A stretch of DNA of 64,000 nucleotides, taken from JAAYAN01 sp964437215. GTDB lineage: Bacteria; Bacteroidota; Ignavibacteria; Ignavibacteriales; Melioribacteraceae. Made by a program: the position numbers and the translations under genes. This document shows positions 24,654 to 34,447 of the stretch, piece by piece (position 1 is the stretch's first letter; each line of letters starts with the position of its first letter). Where the stretch lies: positions 12,074-76,073 of the forward strand of contig CAYTFZ010000004.1 in the NCBI GenBank assembly GCA_964437215.1. Direction: 5' to 3'. The notes under the pieces are model-generated. The model was not told where the DNA came from. It saw nothing but the letters and a program-made list of their open reading frames with translations, and did not search any database.

Positions 24654-25088
24654 TCATTTCCCGATTATTTGTTTAATCTTTCTGATATAATTTGATGAGC
24701 CCCCTTCTTCATATCCTAAAACTCCCAATGCTCTTCCGTGAGGATCAAGAATTATTACTGTAGGATAACCCGAAACTCTGTACTTAACTGCTAAAGTTTC
24801 GTTCTGAATTACCTGTTTTTCGGGTAATTGTTTTTGTCGAGGAAAATCAACCAAAACTGTAACAAGATTTCCGTTTGCAAAGCTCTTAAAATCCCCTTTC
24901 TGAAAAACTTCCGAATCAAGTTTTTTACACCAGCCGCACCAATCGGAACCGGTAAAAAATAATAAAATGTGTTTATTATTTCTTTTAGCATCCATCATTG
25001 CTTTATTTGCATCGGTCTCCCATCCGCCCAAAAAAGTATGCGAAGTTAAAATAAACAAAAGGGGAAGAAAAAAGAAAAATTTTGCCAT
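24654..25088 (-). CDS. Exported thioredoxin-fold protein (Thioredoxin_7 type)
   Basis: 144 residues: an N-terminal signal peptide (LPLLFILTSHTFLG region) followed by a thioredoxin fold with the redox motif DWCGWCKK, a cis-Pro loop GYPTVIILDPHG, and a C-terminal helix. The TGSDWCGWC context is that of Thioredoxin_7/DUF255-like periplasmic proteins that reduce or isomerise disulfides. AGGAG lies seven bases before the ATG. Single gene, convergent with the phosphatase. Confidence 0.9.
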   Translation of the reverse strand: MAKFFFFLPLLFILTSHTFLGGWETDANKAMMDAKRNNKHILLFFTGSDWCGWCKKLDSEVFQKGDFKSFANGNLVTVLVDFPRQKQLPEKQVIQNETLAVKYRVSGYPTVIILDPHGRALGVLGYEEGGSSNYIRKIKQIIGK

Positions 25089-25212
25089 TTTTTTCTCCTG
25101 TTTAAAAAAATAAAATTACGGATATAAATATAAAATTGTAAAGTATTCTAAATAAATAAAAATTTAAAATCCTCGAAGATATCATTCAGGAAAATTTTAT
25201 AAAGGAGGAAAA

Positions 25213-27129
25213 ATGTTTTCCAAATTATCTAAAATGACAATTCGCGAAAAGATGAAATATATATCCCGTCTTTTCATTATAAATTTTATTATAGTTATTG
25301 CGGCAGCTATTTATACTAATTATTGGAGTGATAATTCTCTTCACAAATTTTCGGATGAATATTTAGTCTCTGCCGGCTTGCTTTTACAGGTTGACAGGGA
25401 TTTGTATCAGGCGGCAATTGCCGAAAGGTCGATGATCTTATCGCAATACGGTTCTGCTGAATACAGTAAATGGAACGACTTTTACAACGAAAATCTATCT
25501 CAGGCTGAGGAAAGATGGAACAAATATGCAGAAATAGAAAAAAGCGAAAAAGAAGAAAGCCGGGCAGCAGATTTTCTCCCTTATCTTGAAAAGTGGAAAG
25601 AAAATTCAAAAAGTATAATAAATATGATTGCCACAGATACCTCCGAAGGCAAACAATTTGTTGCAAACCGAGTTCTTTCGGAAGATCAGTACTTTACTGA
25701 AATGAGGAAAGTAATTGACGATTTAACAATTATTCTTGAAGAAGAAATTATTCCTGAAGCGCAAAGCGAGGCAAATCTTAATTTTATGATTACAATAGGG
25801 ATAATTGTAGTATTGTTTATTGGTGTACTATTATTTTCAATTAAAATTGCAGATTATCAGGTTAAAACAATTGCTGAACCGATTGTAGAATTAGAAAAAG
25901 CCGCTAAAAAAATTGCTGCAAATGAAAAAAATGTAGTAGTTAAAGTTGAAAACACAGATGAAATTGGCGACCTGGCAAAATCATTTAATATAATGTCGGC
26001 AAACATCGAAAAATCGATGAATGAAATAAGCGAGAAAAATATTGCCGCTGAAGAGGCTAATAAATCTTTGGTTGAATATAAAAACTATCTCGATTCTTCC
26101 GTTGAAGAACTTCTTGGTGCAATGAATAAGTTCTCGGTTGGCGATCTTGAAGTAAATCTGGAAATCAGAAAGAATGATGAAATAGGAAAATTGTTTGACG
26201 GATTTAATAAATCGGTTGCAAATATCAAGAGTATAATCATTTCTGTACGCGAAGCTATAGAAGCAACTGCCGCCGCAGCAGCTGAAATATCAAGCAGTAC
26301 CGAGCAGATGGCTTCGGGTTCACACGAGCAAAGTACAAAAACGCTTGAGGTTGCGGGCGCAGTTGAGGAAATGACAAAAACTATTCAAGAAACAGCAACT
26401 AACGCAAGCGGTGCATCTGATGCATCAAGGCAGTCTAAAAAACAGGCGATTCTTGGTGTTGATACAGTTAATCTTTCCAAAACAGGAATGCAGGAAATTG
26501 TTTCATCATCAGTAAAGACAGCCGAAGTAATTGCTTCACTTACCAATAAAACAGACCAGATAGGAAATATTGCCCAGGTGATTGATGAGATTGCCGATCA
26601 GACAAATTTGCTTGCACTTAATGCAGCAATAGAAGCTGCACGAGCCGGAGAACAAGGAAGAGGATTTGCAGTTGTTGCCGATGAAGTACGGAAACTTGCC
26701 GAGAGAACTACAAAAGCTACAAAAGAGATTGCCGAGACCATTAAAGCTGTTCAGATGGAATCCAGAGAAGCTGATAAATCGATGGAAGAAGCTAAAAAAA
26801 TAATAAATCACGGAATGGGGCTGAACGAAAAAGTTGAGTCCGTACTTAACGAAATTTTAAAAAGCGCCGAAGCGGTATCCGGACAAATTGAACAAGTTGC
26901 AGCTGCAAGCGAAGAGCAATCGACCGCAGCTTCTCAAATAAGTTCAAGCATCGAAACTATTAATTCGGTAACAACAGAATCGGCAGCAAGTATCAGCGAA
27001 GTTGCACGCACTGCCGATGATTTAAGCAGAATGACAGAAAATCTGCAGAATTTAATAAGCAATTTTAAGATTGATATGAAACGAGCTGTTGCTAAATCCG
27101 GTTTCGAATTACAGAACAGACGTTTCTAA
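25213..27129 (+). CDS. Methyl-accepting chemotaxis protein
   Basis: 638 residues with a strong AAAGGAGG site. Order: transmembrane helix 1 (~residues 19-34), a periplasmic four-helix-bundle sensor (~35-190), transmembrane helix 2 ([20 protein letters not shown]), two HAMP-like segments (one after [13 protein letters not shown], one at [23 protein letters not shown]), then the MCP signalling hairpin with the invariant tip [20 protein letters not shown]. Glu/Gln-rich methylation helices flank it. There is no CheR-binding pentapeptide at the C-terminus. It signals to CheA/CheW; no che gene is in the window. Confidence 0.95.
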   Translation: MFSKLSKMTIREKMKYISRLFIINFIIVIAAAIYTNYWSDNSLHKFSDEYLVSAGLLLQVDRDLYQAAIAERSMILSQYGSAEYSKWNDFYNENLSQAEERWNKYAEIEKSEKEESRAADFLPYLEKWKENSKSIINMIATDTSEGKQFVANRVLSEDQYFTEMRKVIDDLTIILEEEIIPEAQSEANLNFMITIGIIVVLFIGVLLFSIKIADYQVKTIAEPIVELEKAAKKIAANEKNVVVKVENTDEIGDLAKSFNIMSANIEKSMNEISEKNIAAEEANKSLVEYKNYLDSSVEELLGAMNKFSVGDLEVNLEIRKNDEIGKLFDGFNKSVANIKSIIISVREAIEATAAAAAEISSSTEQMASGSHEQSTKTLEVAGAVEEMTKTIQETATNASGASDASRQSKKQAILGVDTVNLSKTGMQEIVSSSVKTAEVIASLTNKTDQIGNIAQVIDEIADQTNLLALNAAIEAARAGEQGRGFAVVADEVRKLAERTTKATKEIAETIKAVQMESREADKSMEEAKKIINHGMGLNEKVESVLNEILKSAEAVSGQIEQVAAASEEQSTAASQISSSIETINSVTTESAASISEVARTADDLSRMTENLQNLISNFKIDMKRAVAKSGFELQNRRF

Positions 27130-27143
27130 AAAAAAATCCTTCC

Positions 27144-27172
27144 AAAGCCGGTAAAAATTTACCGGCTTTTTT
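27144..27172 (+). terminator. Rho-independent terminator
   Basis: Near-perfect stem AAAGCCGGTAAA / TTTACCGGCTTT with a T run, after the chemoreceptor gene. Confidence 0.92.
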
Positions 27173-27247
27173 ATTTTAAAGCTTTCTTTACTGTTATCTT
27201 AATTTTAAATGAGTTATTTTTCACCTTATTAAAAATATTTGGTGAAT

Positions 27248-28252
27248 ATGATAAAACCAGCTTATGTAATATCGATACCGGTAATTTGTTTAATATTATT
27301 TTTAACAAGGTGCGATAATAAGGAAGATAAATCTGCATCTGAAGAAAAAACAGGATACAGCATAATGCCAGACAATAATGTCCCCGATTTTTCAGGAAAA
27401 AACGCGCTTGATTATGTTTATAGGCAAGTTGAATTCGGTCCGCGCAATCCAAATTCAAATGGACATAAAAATGCGCTTGCCTTTTTATCGGAAGAATTAG
27501 CAAAGTATTCGGATACTTTGGTTCTTCAAAATTTCACATATAGTGGATATAATGAAGAAAAACTTTTTCTTACAAATATAATTGGAAAAATTAATCCTAA
27601 AGCTTCTAATAGAATACTGCTCTGCGCTCACTGGGATACAAGACCGATGGCTGATCAGGATTCCGATCCGGCGAAAAGAGATTTGCCTATTTTAGGCGCA
27701 AATGACGGAGCAAGCGGAGTTGCTGTGTTGCTGGAAGCAGCGAAAATATTAAAAGTAAGAAAACCGCTTTTCGGTGTAGATATAATTCTTTTAGATGGTG
27801 AAGATTACGGGAAAGCAAGCGATATAAATAATTTCTGTATAGGTTCAAAATATTTTGCAGCTACAAAAAGCAGAGATTATAATCCGGAAATAAGTATTCT
27901 TTTAGATTTGGTAGGCGATAAAGAAGCTAAGTTTTTTAAAGAGGCAAATTCTACGGCTATCAATAAAAGACTTGTCGATGAAGTCTGGAAAATAGCAGCG
28001 CGTAAAGGCTACAATAAATTTGTCGGTCAAACTGGTTCGGCAATCTATGATGATCATATCCCATTATCCGAAGCTGGAATAATGACAATTAATATTATAG
28101 ATGCGGAACTTGTAGGGGGACACGCAAGCGATTCGCGCAGAAATTATTGGCACACTCATAAAGATACACCCGATAATTTAAGCGCCGAAACCCTGGGAGA
28201 AGTAGGTACTGTGCTGATAAATCTTATTTATTCAATAAAATTTAATAACTGA
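27248..28252 (+). CDS. M28 family metallopeptidase (glutaminyl cyclase-like)
   Basis: 334 residues from ATG 27248; in-frame TTG 27239 and GTG 27242 lie just before it. A hydrophobic N-terminus ends at FLTRC; the Arg before Cys makes a lipoprotein doubtful but possible. Zinc ligands fit M28: HWDTRPMAD (His, then Asp in ILGANDGASGVA), DIILLDGEDYG (catalytic Glu and Glu/Asp ligand) and DDHIPLSEAG (last His). The DGASGVAVLLE and HIP features are those of the subfamily that includes glutaminyl-peptide cyclotransferase, so either N-terminal pyroglutamate formation or aminopeptidase activity is possible. It starts a pair with prmA (1-base gap). Confidence 0.88.
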   Translation: MIKPAYVISIPVICLILFLTRCDNKEDKSASEEKTGYSIMPDNNVPDFSGKNALDYVYRQVEFGPRNPNSNGHKNALAFLSEELAKYSDTLVLQNFTYSGYNEEKLFLTNIIGKINPKASNRILLCAHWDTRPMADQDSDPAKRDLPILGANDGASGVAVLLEAAKILKVRKPLFGVDIILLDGEDYGKASDINNFCIGSKYFAATKSRDYNPEISILLDLVGDKEAKFFKEANSTAINKRLVDEVWKIAARKGYNKFVGQTGSAIYDDHIPLSEAGIMTINIIDAELVGGHASDSRRNYWHTHKDTPDNLSAETLGEVGTVLINLIYSIKFNN

Positions 28253-28253
28253 T

Positions 28254-29102
28254 ATGAAAAAATATAAAGAGTTTAAAATATTACTTGAACCGTTTGAAAC
28301 TGAAATTGTAACCGGACTTTTGTGGGAATTAGAGATAACCGGAATAAATGAAGAAAAAGATTTTCTTGTTGTGTTTGCTGATGAAAAAAGCAGTACAGGA
28401 ACAAAGGAAATTGAATCAATTTTATCTAAATTAAAAAAAGAAAAAATTCTCCGGACTTTTTCAGTTACCGAAAGCTTGTTAGAAGACAAAAACTGGAACG
28501 AGGAATGGGAAAAAAGTATTCAGGTTGTAGAGGTAGATGATAGAATTGTTATAAAACCCTCTTTCCGTAAATATGAAGAAAAACCGGGACAAATTATAAT
28601 TACTATCGATCCGAAAATGTCTTTCGGTACCGGGGAACACCAGACAACGCAAATAATGATTAAACTGCTGGAGAAATATCTCATTCCTGATTGTGAACTT
28701 CTTGATGTTGGAAGCGGAACAGGAATTTTAGCAATTGCAGCTGTAAAACTCGGTGCAAAAAAAGCAGTTGCAGTTGATATTGATGAATGGTGTTTGATGA
28801 ACGGGTTGGAAAATTGCAGGTTAAATAATGTTGAAGATAAGATTGATATAAGACAGGGTGAGTTGAAAAATATTGAAGATAAAAAATTTGATATGGTTTT
28901 GGCAAACATCAATAAAAATATCCTTATCGAAATTAAAGATGAAATTCGTAAAAGGCTTTCTGCTGAGGGAATTTTAGTTTTATCAGGGCTTCTGTTTTCG
29001 GATGAAAATGATATACGCTCGCACTACGAACCAATAGGATTTAAGGTAATTGAAAAGATGCAAATGAAAGAGTGGATTGGACTTGTATTAAAATGGCATT
29101 AA
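28254..29102 (+). CDS. prmA: Ribosomal protein L11 methyltransferase
   Basis: 282 residues. An N-terminal L11-recognition domain (~1-110) precedes a class I SAM-methyltransferase core: SFGTGEHQTTQ, LLDVGSGTGILAIAAVKLGA (motif I), AVDID, and DMVLANINKNIL (motif IV, the N-I-N substrate-side element of PrmA). The enzyme trimethylates lysines and the N-terminus of ribosomal protein L11. It is a single base after the M28 peptidase stop, so translation is coupled; no functional link between the two is known to me. Confidence 0.95.
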   Translation: MKKYKEFKILLEPFETEIVTGLLWELEITGINEEKDFLVVFADEKSSTGTKEIESILSKLKKEKILRTFSVTESLLEDKNWNEEWEKSIQVVEVDDRIVIKPSFRKYEEKPGQIIITIDPKMSFGTGEHQTTQIMIKLLEKYLIPDCELLDVGSGTGILAIAAVKLGAKKAVAVDIDEWCLMNGLENCRLNNVEDKIDIRQGELKNIEDKKFDMVLANINKNILIEIKDEIRKRLSAEGILVLSGLLFSDENDIRSHYEPIGFKVIEKMQMKEWIGLVLKWH

Positions 29103-29170
29103 TCACAGTAAATTTTCACATGTTAAAGATTTTATAAAGCAGACGATTATATATAAAAAAATACTTTTTT

Positions 29171-30487
29171 ATGGCAAATCCAATGCAAGAAATTGAACAA
29201 TTAAAAAAGCTTCTTGAATTAAAAGAAATAGAGCTTGCGCAGTTTAAAAAAAATCTCGAAGAATCTGAAGCTGCTGCAAAAAGAAACGGAGAACTTCTTC
29301 ACTCAGTAGTTGAAGCAGCAGCAAGCAAAATAGGGCAGGATTTTTTTGATAATATTGTAATTAAACTTTCGGAATGGCTGGGAGCTGAATGTGTTTTAAT
29401 CGGGCGGATGACTGAAAATGAAAGAGTGGAAGCCGTGCCTCTTTTACTTGACGGAAAAATATCGCACGGTTTTTCCTATGAACTTGCAGGCTCGCCATGC
29501 GAAATTACTTCGCGAAAAGGGTATTGCTGTTATACTGAAAATGTGATAAATATTTTTCCAAAAGATCAGATTTTAGTTGATCTGAATGCAGAATCCTACA
29601 TAGGTTCAGCTTTATTCAATAAGGATGGAATTGTTAACGGGGTTATATGCGCTGTATCAAGAAAAAAACTGAATGTTCCTGTTTATGCTCAGGATATTAT
29701 GAAAATTATAGGGGCAAGAGTAACTGCCGAATTAGATAGAATTAAAATGGAAGAGGAACTAAAAAAATCGGAGGCTGAGCTGAGGGAAAGCAATGCAGCT
29801 AAAGATAAATTTTTCTCAATTCTCGCACACGATCTGAAAAATCCACTAAGTTCAATTCTTGGCTTTTCGAAATTACTAATTACCGATTATGATGTTTATT
29901 CTGCCCAAGAACACCAAGATTTTGTTAAAACAATCCATAACGCTACCCAGCAGACATATATTTTATTAGAAAATCTTTTAACCTGGTCGCTTTCGCAGCA
30001 AAAGGTTCTGGAATACCGTCCTAAAAAAATATTACTTAAAAGTATTGTTGATGATTCGTTAGTTGTTTTAAGCAATCAGGCATCAGGTAAAAAGATAAAG
30101 ATTAACAGTTCAATACCGGAAAATGTTGAGGTTTTTGGCGATTACGATATGCTGTCTGTCGTATTCCGAAATCTTATTTCTAATGCAATTAAATTTACCA
30201 AAAGCGGCGGAACAATTAAAATATTTCTAAATACGAACAATCAGAATAACGGCAAAAATATAGAAATTGTTGTCCAGGATAACGGCATTGGCATATCACC
30301 TGAAAGGCTCGGAAATTTGTTTAATATGCTGAAAGTAGACTCGACACCCGGTACTAAAGATGAATGCGGAACAGGTTTGGGGTTGATTTTATGCAAAGAT
30401 TTGATTGAAAAACACAAAGGGTCCATTAGAGCAGAAAGTAAACCCGGCGAGGGGAGCACCTTTTTTGTAAAGTTAAAGAAAAGTTGA
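29171..30487 (+). CDS. Sensor histidine kinase with GAF-like domain
   Basis: 438 residues without membrane segments. Order: a coiled-coil N-terminus (MQEIEQLKKLLELKEIELAQFKKNLEE), a GAF-like sensor (~45-195; contains AECVLIGRMTENERVEAVPLL), a second coiled coil, a HisKA domain with the phospho-acceptor in FSILAHDLKNPLSSILG, then an HATPase domain with the N box (RNLISNAIKFT), G1 (DNGIGISPERL) and G2 (GTGLGLILCKDLI). It should autophosphorylate on the His and pass phosphate to a response regulator; none is adjacent, so it is an orphan. The signal sensed by GAF is unknown. Sixty-eight bases follow prmA. Confidence 0.94.
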   Translation: MANPMQEIEQLKKLLELKEIELAQFKKNLEESEAAAKRNGELLHSVVEAAASKIGQDFFDNIVIKLSEWLGAECVLIGRMTENERVEAVPLLLDGKISHGFSYELAGSPCEITSRKGYCCYTENVINIFPKDQILVDLNAESYIGSALFNKDGIVNGVICAVSRKKLNVPVYAQDIMKIIGARVTAELDRIKMEEELKKSEAELRESNAAKDKFFSILAHDLKNPLSSILGFSKLLITDYDVYSAQEHQDFVKTIHNATQQTYILLENLLTWSLSQQKVLEYRPKKILLKSIVDDSLVVLSNQASGKKIKINSSIPENVEVFGDYDMLSVVFRNLISNAIKFTKSGGTIKIFLNTNNQNNGKNIEIVVQDNGIGISPERLGNLFNMLKVDSTPGTKDECGTGLGLILCKDLIEKHKGSIRAESKPGEGSTFFVKLKKS

Positions 30488-30489
30488 TT

Positions 30490-33400
30490 TTACTTTATAT
30501 CGCTAACCCTGCATATACTTTTAAAATTACAGTAACTGCATACTTTTTTTTCCTTATCAGGCAAAGCCGAAAGACCGAATTTCCCTTCTTGAATAGAATC
30601 TGAATATTTTTTAATAAATTTTCTTACAGAATCGATAAGATTGCGGTTTGCTTCTAAGGGATCGCTTTTTTTATCGGGGAAAACTATTTTCTTTTCTAAC
30701 TTATCCGAATATTTAAGAGAGTAGATTTGCATTGCATAAGGTAAATGTTCAATTTCTGTTTTCTTTTGCAATAAATGAGCAGCCGCATCGGCATAAACTG
30801 GTAATTGAAGCGATAAACCATTATAAAGATCATCTTTCGTAATATTTGCTTTTCCTGTTTTATAATCAACAACCGAAACAGTATTATCTTGTATTTCAAT
30901 ACGGTCAATCTTGCCGCGAAGCATAACACCTTCAATTTCAAAAGGTTCGTCGGAGCTTAAGAATTCATCTCTTTTATCAGAATAAACCGAACCGAAAGCG
31001 GTTTCGAAATATGCTGGGATAAATCCTGTAATATCATTTCTTTCATTTAAAAGGAATTTATAAAGGATTGAATTCTCAATTTTCCCGTTGATTCCGAAGA
31101 TTTTTTCTTTATCCCAAAACGCCATCGGCGATTTAAATATATCTTCTTTCTCAAGTTTCTTTTCGGCAAAATTAAAAAGCATTTTAATTGCTGCCGAAAA
31201 TTCTTCGTTGCTGCAGCCGGCTAATTTAATATTTTTCGCTTTTAACTCGATAAAAAAATCAAAAAGAATATCGTGCAAAAAATTCCCTATTTCAAGTCCG
31301 GCAGCTTCTTCTTCGGGTTCTTCAATTATTTCCAAATGCAAAATTCTTTCTGCAAAAAATTTAAATGGACATTTTGCATAGGTTTCGAATTGGGTAATCG
31401 AATATTGTTTTTCTGTATTTGGAATTGGTCCGGTATAACCGTTCCAGCCGGATACTGATAAATCATTTTGTTGCCGGAGCTTGTTAATTTTTATCTTTTC
31501 AAGAATATTATTTTTATCATCGGGAAGATTATCTGAAAGGATGTTTTTAATTTCTTCCTGATTGAGCAATGCCGATTTTCCGAAAAGAATACCGGCTTCT
31601 TCATAATTAAGAATGTAATTTTTATAGTGCGAAATATTCTTTTTTTTGCATTCAAAAATTGCTAAAAAATCTTTAATGAATGAAGAAGTTTCCAACTCGG
31701 TTTTCCCATCCGATGCCGGATAAGAAAGCCAGAGTTTTTTATTCCAGGAGTTTAAGGCAGTGTAAAACTTATATCTTTCTTCCGAAATGTGAATATTTTC
31801 TTGTTTGAAAAAAGTCCCTGAAGAAAATATTTCCGGCTGGTAGCGGGTAGGGAAATCACCATCGCACATTCCGCCTAAAAATAAATAACCGGCATTTATC
31901 CCGCGCATTTCTTCAACTGATGTAACAAGAACACCGTATCCGGATTTTTCTTTAACATTAAACCTCGAGGATGAGGAAATAAGCCTTAATTTGTCGAGAA
32001 AAAATTGCAGAGGAAATTTTGACGGGCTACTTTCTGCCGAGGTAAAAAGATTGAAAATTTCGGAGATTGTATCGGTAAAAAGACTGAGCGCTTTTATGTT
32101 TTCTTCAGTCTTACTGCCCGAATGCTTTAAGATACTTGATACAAAATCCGAATCAATAATCAGTTTTTCTAATTCCAGAATAAACTCTTTGTATGTTAGA
32201 TTTTTTTCGAATGGTTTAAGAATTTTTTCAATATAACATATTGTATGTAAAGCTGAATTATAATCTTCTTTCGAAAAACCTTTATAATCTTCTCCTGTTT
32301 CACTTTCAAATTCGGAAGATAAAATCAATTCTTTCAGTTTATTAATCCAATTAAATCTGCCCGAAACAATTCCGAAAACCGAACATATTCTTTCAAGATT
32401 TTTAGGATTGAATTTATGGGGTAAAAAATAGCCGGAATAACCGATTCGCAGGATATCTTTATAATAAAAATCGTTTTCAAGAATTTCCAGCAATTTAATT
32501 AATGCAATAACCGGCTGCGAACTGTCCGTGCTTATCCGGTCAGTAAGATTTAGCGGAATGCCGTATGAAGGAAAAATTTCGCGGACAAAGGACGAGTAGT
32601 TTGAAATAAGATTAAAAGCAACACAAATATCCGAAGGTTCAGTCTTCTCCTCTTTTAGCAAAAGTTTTATTTCTTTTGCAATTAACTCAACTTCTTCGCT
32701 TCGGTTTTTGGCTTCAATAAGGGTGACCTTTTCTTTGAATAAATCAGTGCAGAAATTCTTTTTTAGAAAAAGATTTTCGCGGATTATATTTTTAAATCCG
32801 TTTGATGATGAACCCGATTTATCAAATACTTGCCTGAATCCGTTTTTCTCGAAAAAATAAAAGCATTCGTTAAGGTGCGAAAAAATCATCTGATTGTTAA
32901 CATAATAGTCGAAATTTATGAATAATTCATTCTGCAAAAAGCCGCTGATGCGGTTTATTATTTCAATTTCGGGTTTGTAAAATTGATTAAATCCTGAAAT
33001 AAAAGCTGTTTTAACTTTTGGGAATAAGCCTTCGAAGGATTTTTTGATTTCATTTTTATCTTGGATTATCAGTTCCCGGTAAATATCTCCTATTTCAAAT
33101 GATTTCAATGTTTTGCAGTATTTAAGATAGGATTCGTAAATTATTGCTATATCTTTTGCTTTACGTTTTTCTAAGGGTGTTAATTCTTCTGCTTCCTGAA
33201 AAAGCATTTCCGGCGATACTAAATTCTTTTTGTATTCCGAAATTACGTTTTTAATTCTGTCTAATGTCCCGTCGGGAATACTGCTTCCTTTCCCTCCGAA
33301 ATAACCAAGTTCAAGATTGTTTATAGAAGTTTTTAACATTACAGCCATTGCTGCTTCGCTTGCTTCGGAAAAAGGAATTAAATTTTTTAATAATTTTACG

Positions 33401-33600
33401 GATAGGGTTGTTAAAGTTTCAATTGTAATACCTGATGTGGTTTTACCCGGACATTCTTTGATAAGCTGTTTTTTAAGATTACGCAACTTCCTGTTTGTAG
33501 GAACAATAAATAAAATATTATCAATCTTGTTTTGATTTATCAAATCACTTATTAAATGATCGGTATCAATATTTTTAATATTATTTTTAGAAATTATCAT
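30490..33600 (-). CDS. AddB-like PD-(D/E)XK nuclease with Fe-S cluster
   Basis: 1036 residues, the size of the AddB/RexB subunit. The C-terminal nuclease domain has GKIDRIE (Asp), VDYKTG (Asp-x-Lys) and LQLPVYADAA. The four cluster cysteines are Cys744 (YAKCPFKF) and Cys1021, Cys1024, Cys1030 (C-x2-C-x5-C at the end), exactly the AddB spacing, so a [4Fe-4S] cluster holds the nuclease. The inactive-helicase part (residues ~1-700) starts directly at ILFIVPTNRKLR and lacks the Walker A motif that Bacillus AddB keeps near its N-terminus. AddB works with the helicase-nuclease AddA in double-strand-break repair; no AddA is in the window. Confidence 0.85.
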   Translation of the reverse strand: MIISKNNIKNIDTDHLISDLINQNKIDNILFIVPTNRKLRNLKKQLIKECPGKTTSGITIETLTTLSVKLLKNLIPFSEASEAAMAVMLKTSINNLELGYFGGKGSSIPDGTLDRIKNVISEYKKNLVSPEMLFQEAEELTPLEKRKAKDIAIIYESYLKYCKTLKSFEIGDIYRELIIQDKNEIKKSFEGLFPKVKTAFISGFNQFYKPEIEIINRISGFLQNELFINFDYYVNNQMIFSHLNECFYFFEKNGFRQVFDKSGSSSNGFKNIIRENLFLKKNFCTDLFKEKVTLIEAKNRSEEVELIAKEIKLLLKEEKTEPSDICVAFNLISNYSSFVREIFPSYGIPLNLTDRISTDSSQPVIALIKLLEILENDFYYKDILRIGYSGYFLPHKFNPKNLERICSVFGIVSGRFNWINKLKELILSSEFESETGEDYKGFSKEDYNSALHTICYIEKILKPFEKNLTYKEFILELEKLIIDSDFVSSILKHSGSKTEENIKALSLFTDTISEIFNLFTSAESSPSKFPLQFFLDKLRLISSSSRFNVKEKSGYGVLVTSVEEMRGINAGYLFLGGMCDGDFPTRYQPEIFSSGTFFKQENIHISEERYKFYTALNSWNKKLWLSYPASDGKTELETSSFIKDFLAIFECKKKNISHYKNYILNYEEAGILFGKSALLNQEEIKNILSDNLPDDKNNILEKIKINKLRQQNDLSVSGWNGYTGPIPNTEKQYSITQFETYAKCPFKFFAERILHLEIIEEPEEEAAGLEIGNFLHDILFDFFIELKAKNIKLAGCSNEEFSAAIKMLFNFAEKKLEKEDIFKSPMAFWDKEKIFGINGKIENSILYKFLLNERNDITGFIPAYFETAFGSVYSDKRDEFLSSDEPFEIEGVMLRGKIDRIEIQDNTVSVVDYKTGKANITKDDLYNGLSLQLPVYADAAAHLLQKKTEIEHLPYAMQIYSLKYSDKLEKKIVFPDKKSDPLEANRNLIDSVRKFIKKYSDSIQEGKFGLSALPDKEKKVCSYCNFKSICRVSDIK

Positions 33601-33756
33601 TGTTTAAATTCGAATTATTAATAAATTGCCAGCGAACATTTTATCAGCATTGCTTGTTTTGTGGTTACAAAATTAGCTTATAAACGAACAAGAAAATTAT
33701 TATATTTTGAAAAGAGTTTTAATAATAAGTTATAACATAAAGAATTAAGGTCATAA

Positions 33757-34410
33757 ATGAAAAATATATTTTTCATAGTAGTTTTGTTTATTTCCTTTCC
33801 GGTGTTTGCGCAAAAACTTGGTGAAATGGCACCCGAAGAACTTCCGGGAGAATTTCCGCCTTATCAATTCGGTTTCGATTTAATGTTTACCGAAGGAGGA
33901 TTTGGATTCGGCACTTTTTTAAGGCGCGAAATTATGACAGATGTTTCTGCTTTTATCGATATTTCTATAAGCGAAGCAAAAGGCGAAAAAGAAATGGAAT
34001 ACTATGATTATTACGGACAGCCATTTGTTATAAACAAAAAAAACCGCGTTTTTCTTATTCCGTTGAATGTCGGTTTGATGTACCGATTATTTTCACACCA
34101 GCTTACGGATAATCTGCGTCCTTATATAATCGCCGGAATAGGTCCTACACTTATTTTAACTACACCGTACGAAAGAAACGGCGAGCTTGTGGAATTCTTT
34201 AACTCTTTTAAATATTCGCATCCGTATTATACATTGGGCGGATATTTTGGCGTAGGCGCAAATTTCGGATTGAGCCGCGACTATGTTATAGGCGTAAACG
34301 TCCGCTATTTTTATACGAAGTTAGGTAAAGGCATCGAAAATGAAACCGGCAATTTTCAGAAAGAATTCGGCGGAGTCTTTCTTGCAATAAATCTTGGTTT
34401 TATGTATTAG
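33757..34410 (+). CDS. Putative outer-membrane beta-barrel protein
   Basis: 217 residues with a signal peptide (VVLFISFPVFAQ). The mature part shows alternating hydrophobic/polar strands typical of small barrels, with turns (YYDYYGQP, NETGNFQ) between about eight strands, and ends in an aromatic residue (LGFMY), as outer-membrane proteins do. No precise family. It precedes the xylanase by 37 bases on the same strand and so may be co-transcribed with it. Confidence 0.7.
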   Translation: MKNIFFIVVLFISFPVFAQKLGEMAPEELPGEFPPYQFGFDLMFTEGGFGFGTFLRREIMTDVSAFIDISISEAKGEKEMEYYDYYGQPFVINKKNRVFLIPLNVGLMYRLFSHQLTDNLRPYIIAGIGPTLILTTPYERNGELVEFFNSFKYSHPYYTLGGYFGVGANFGLSRDYVIGVNVRYFYTKLGKGIENETGNFQKEFGGVFLAINLGFMY

Positions 34411-34447
34411 TTCAATCATTTTTTAAAATCTATTAAAAGGTAATTTT

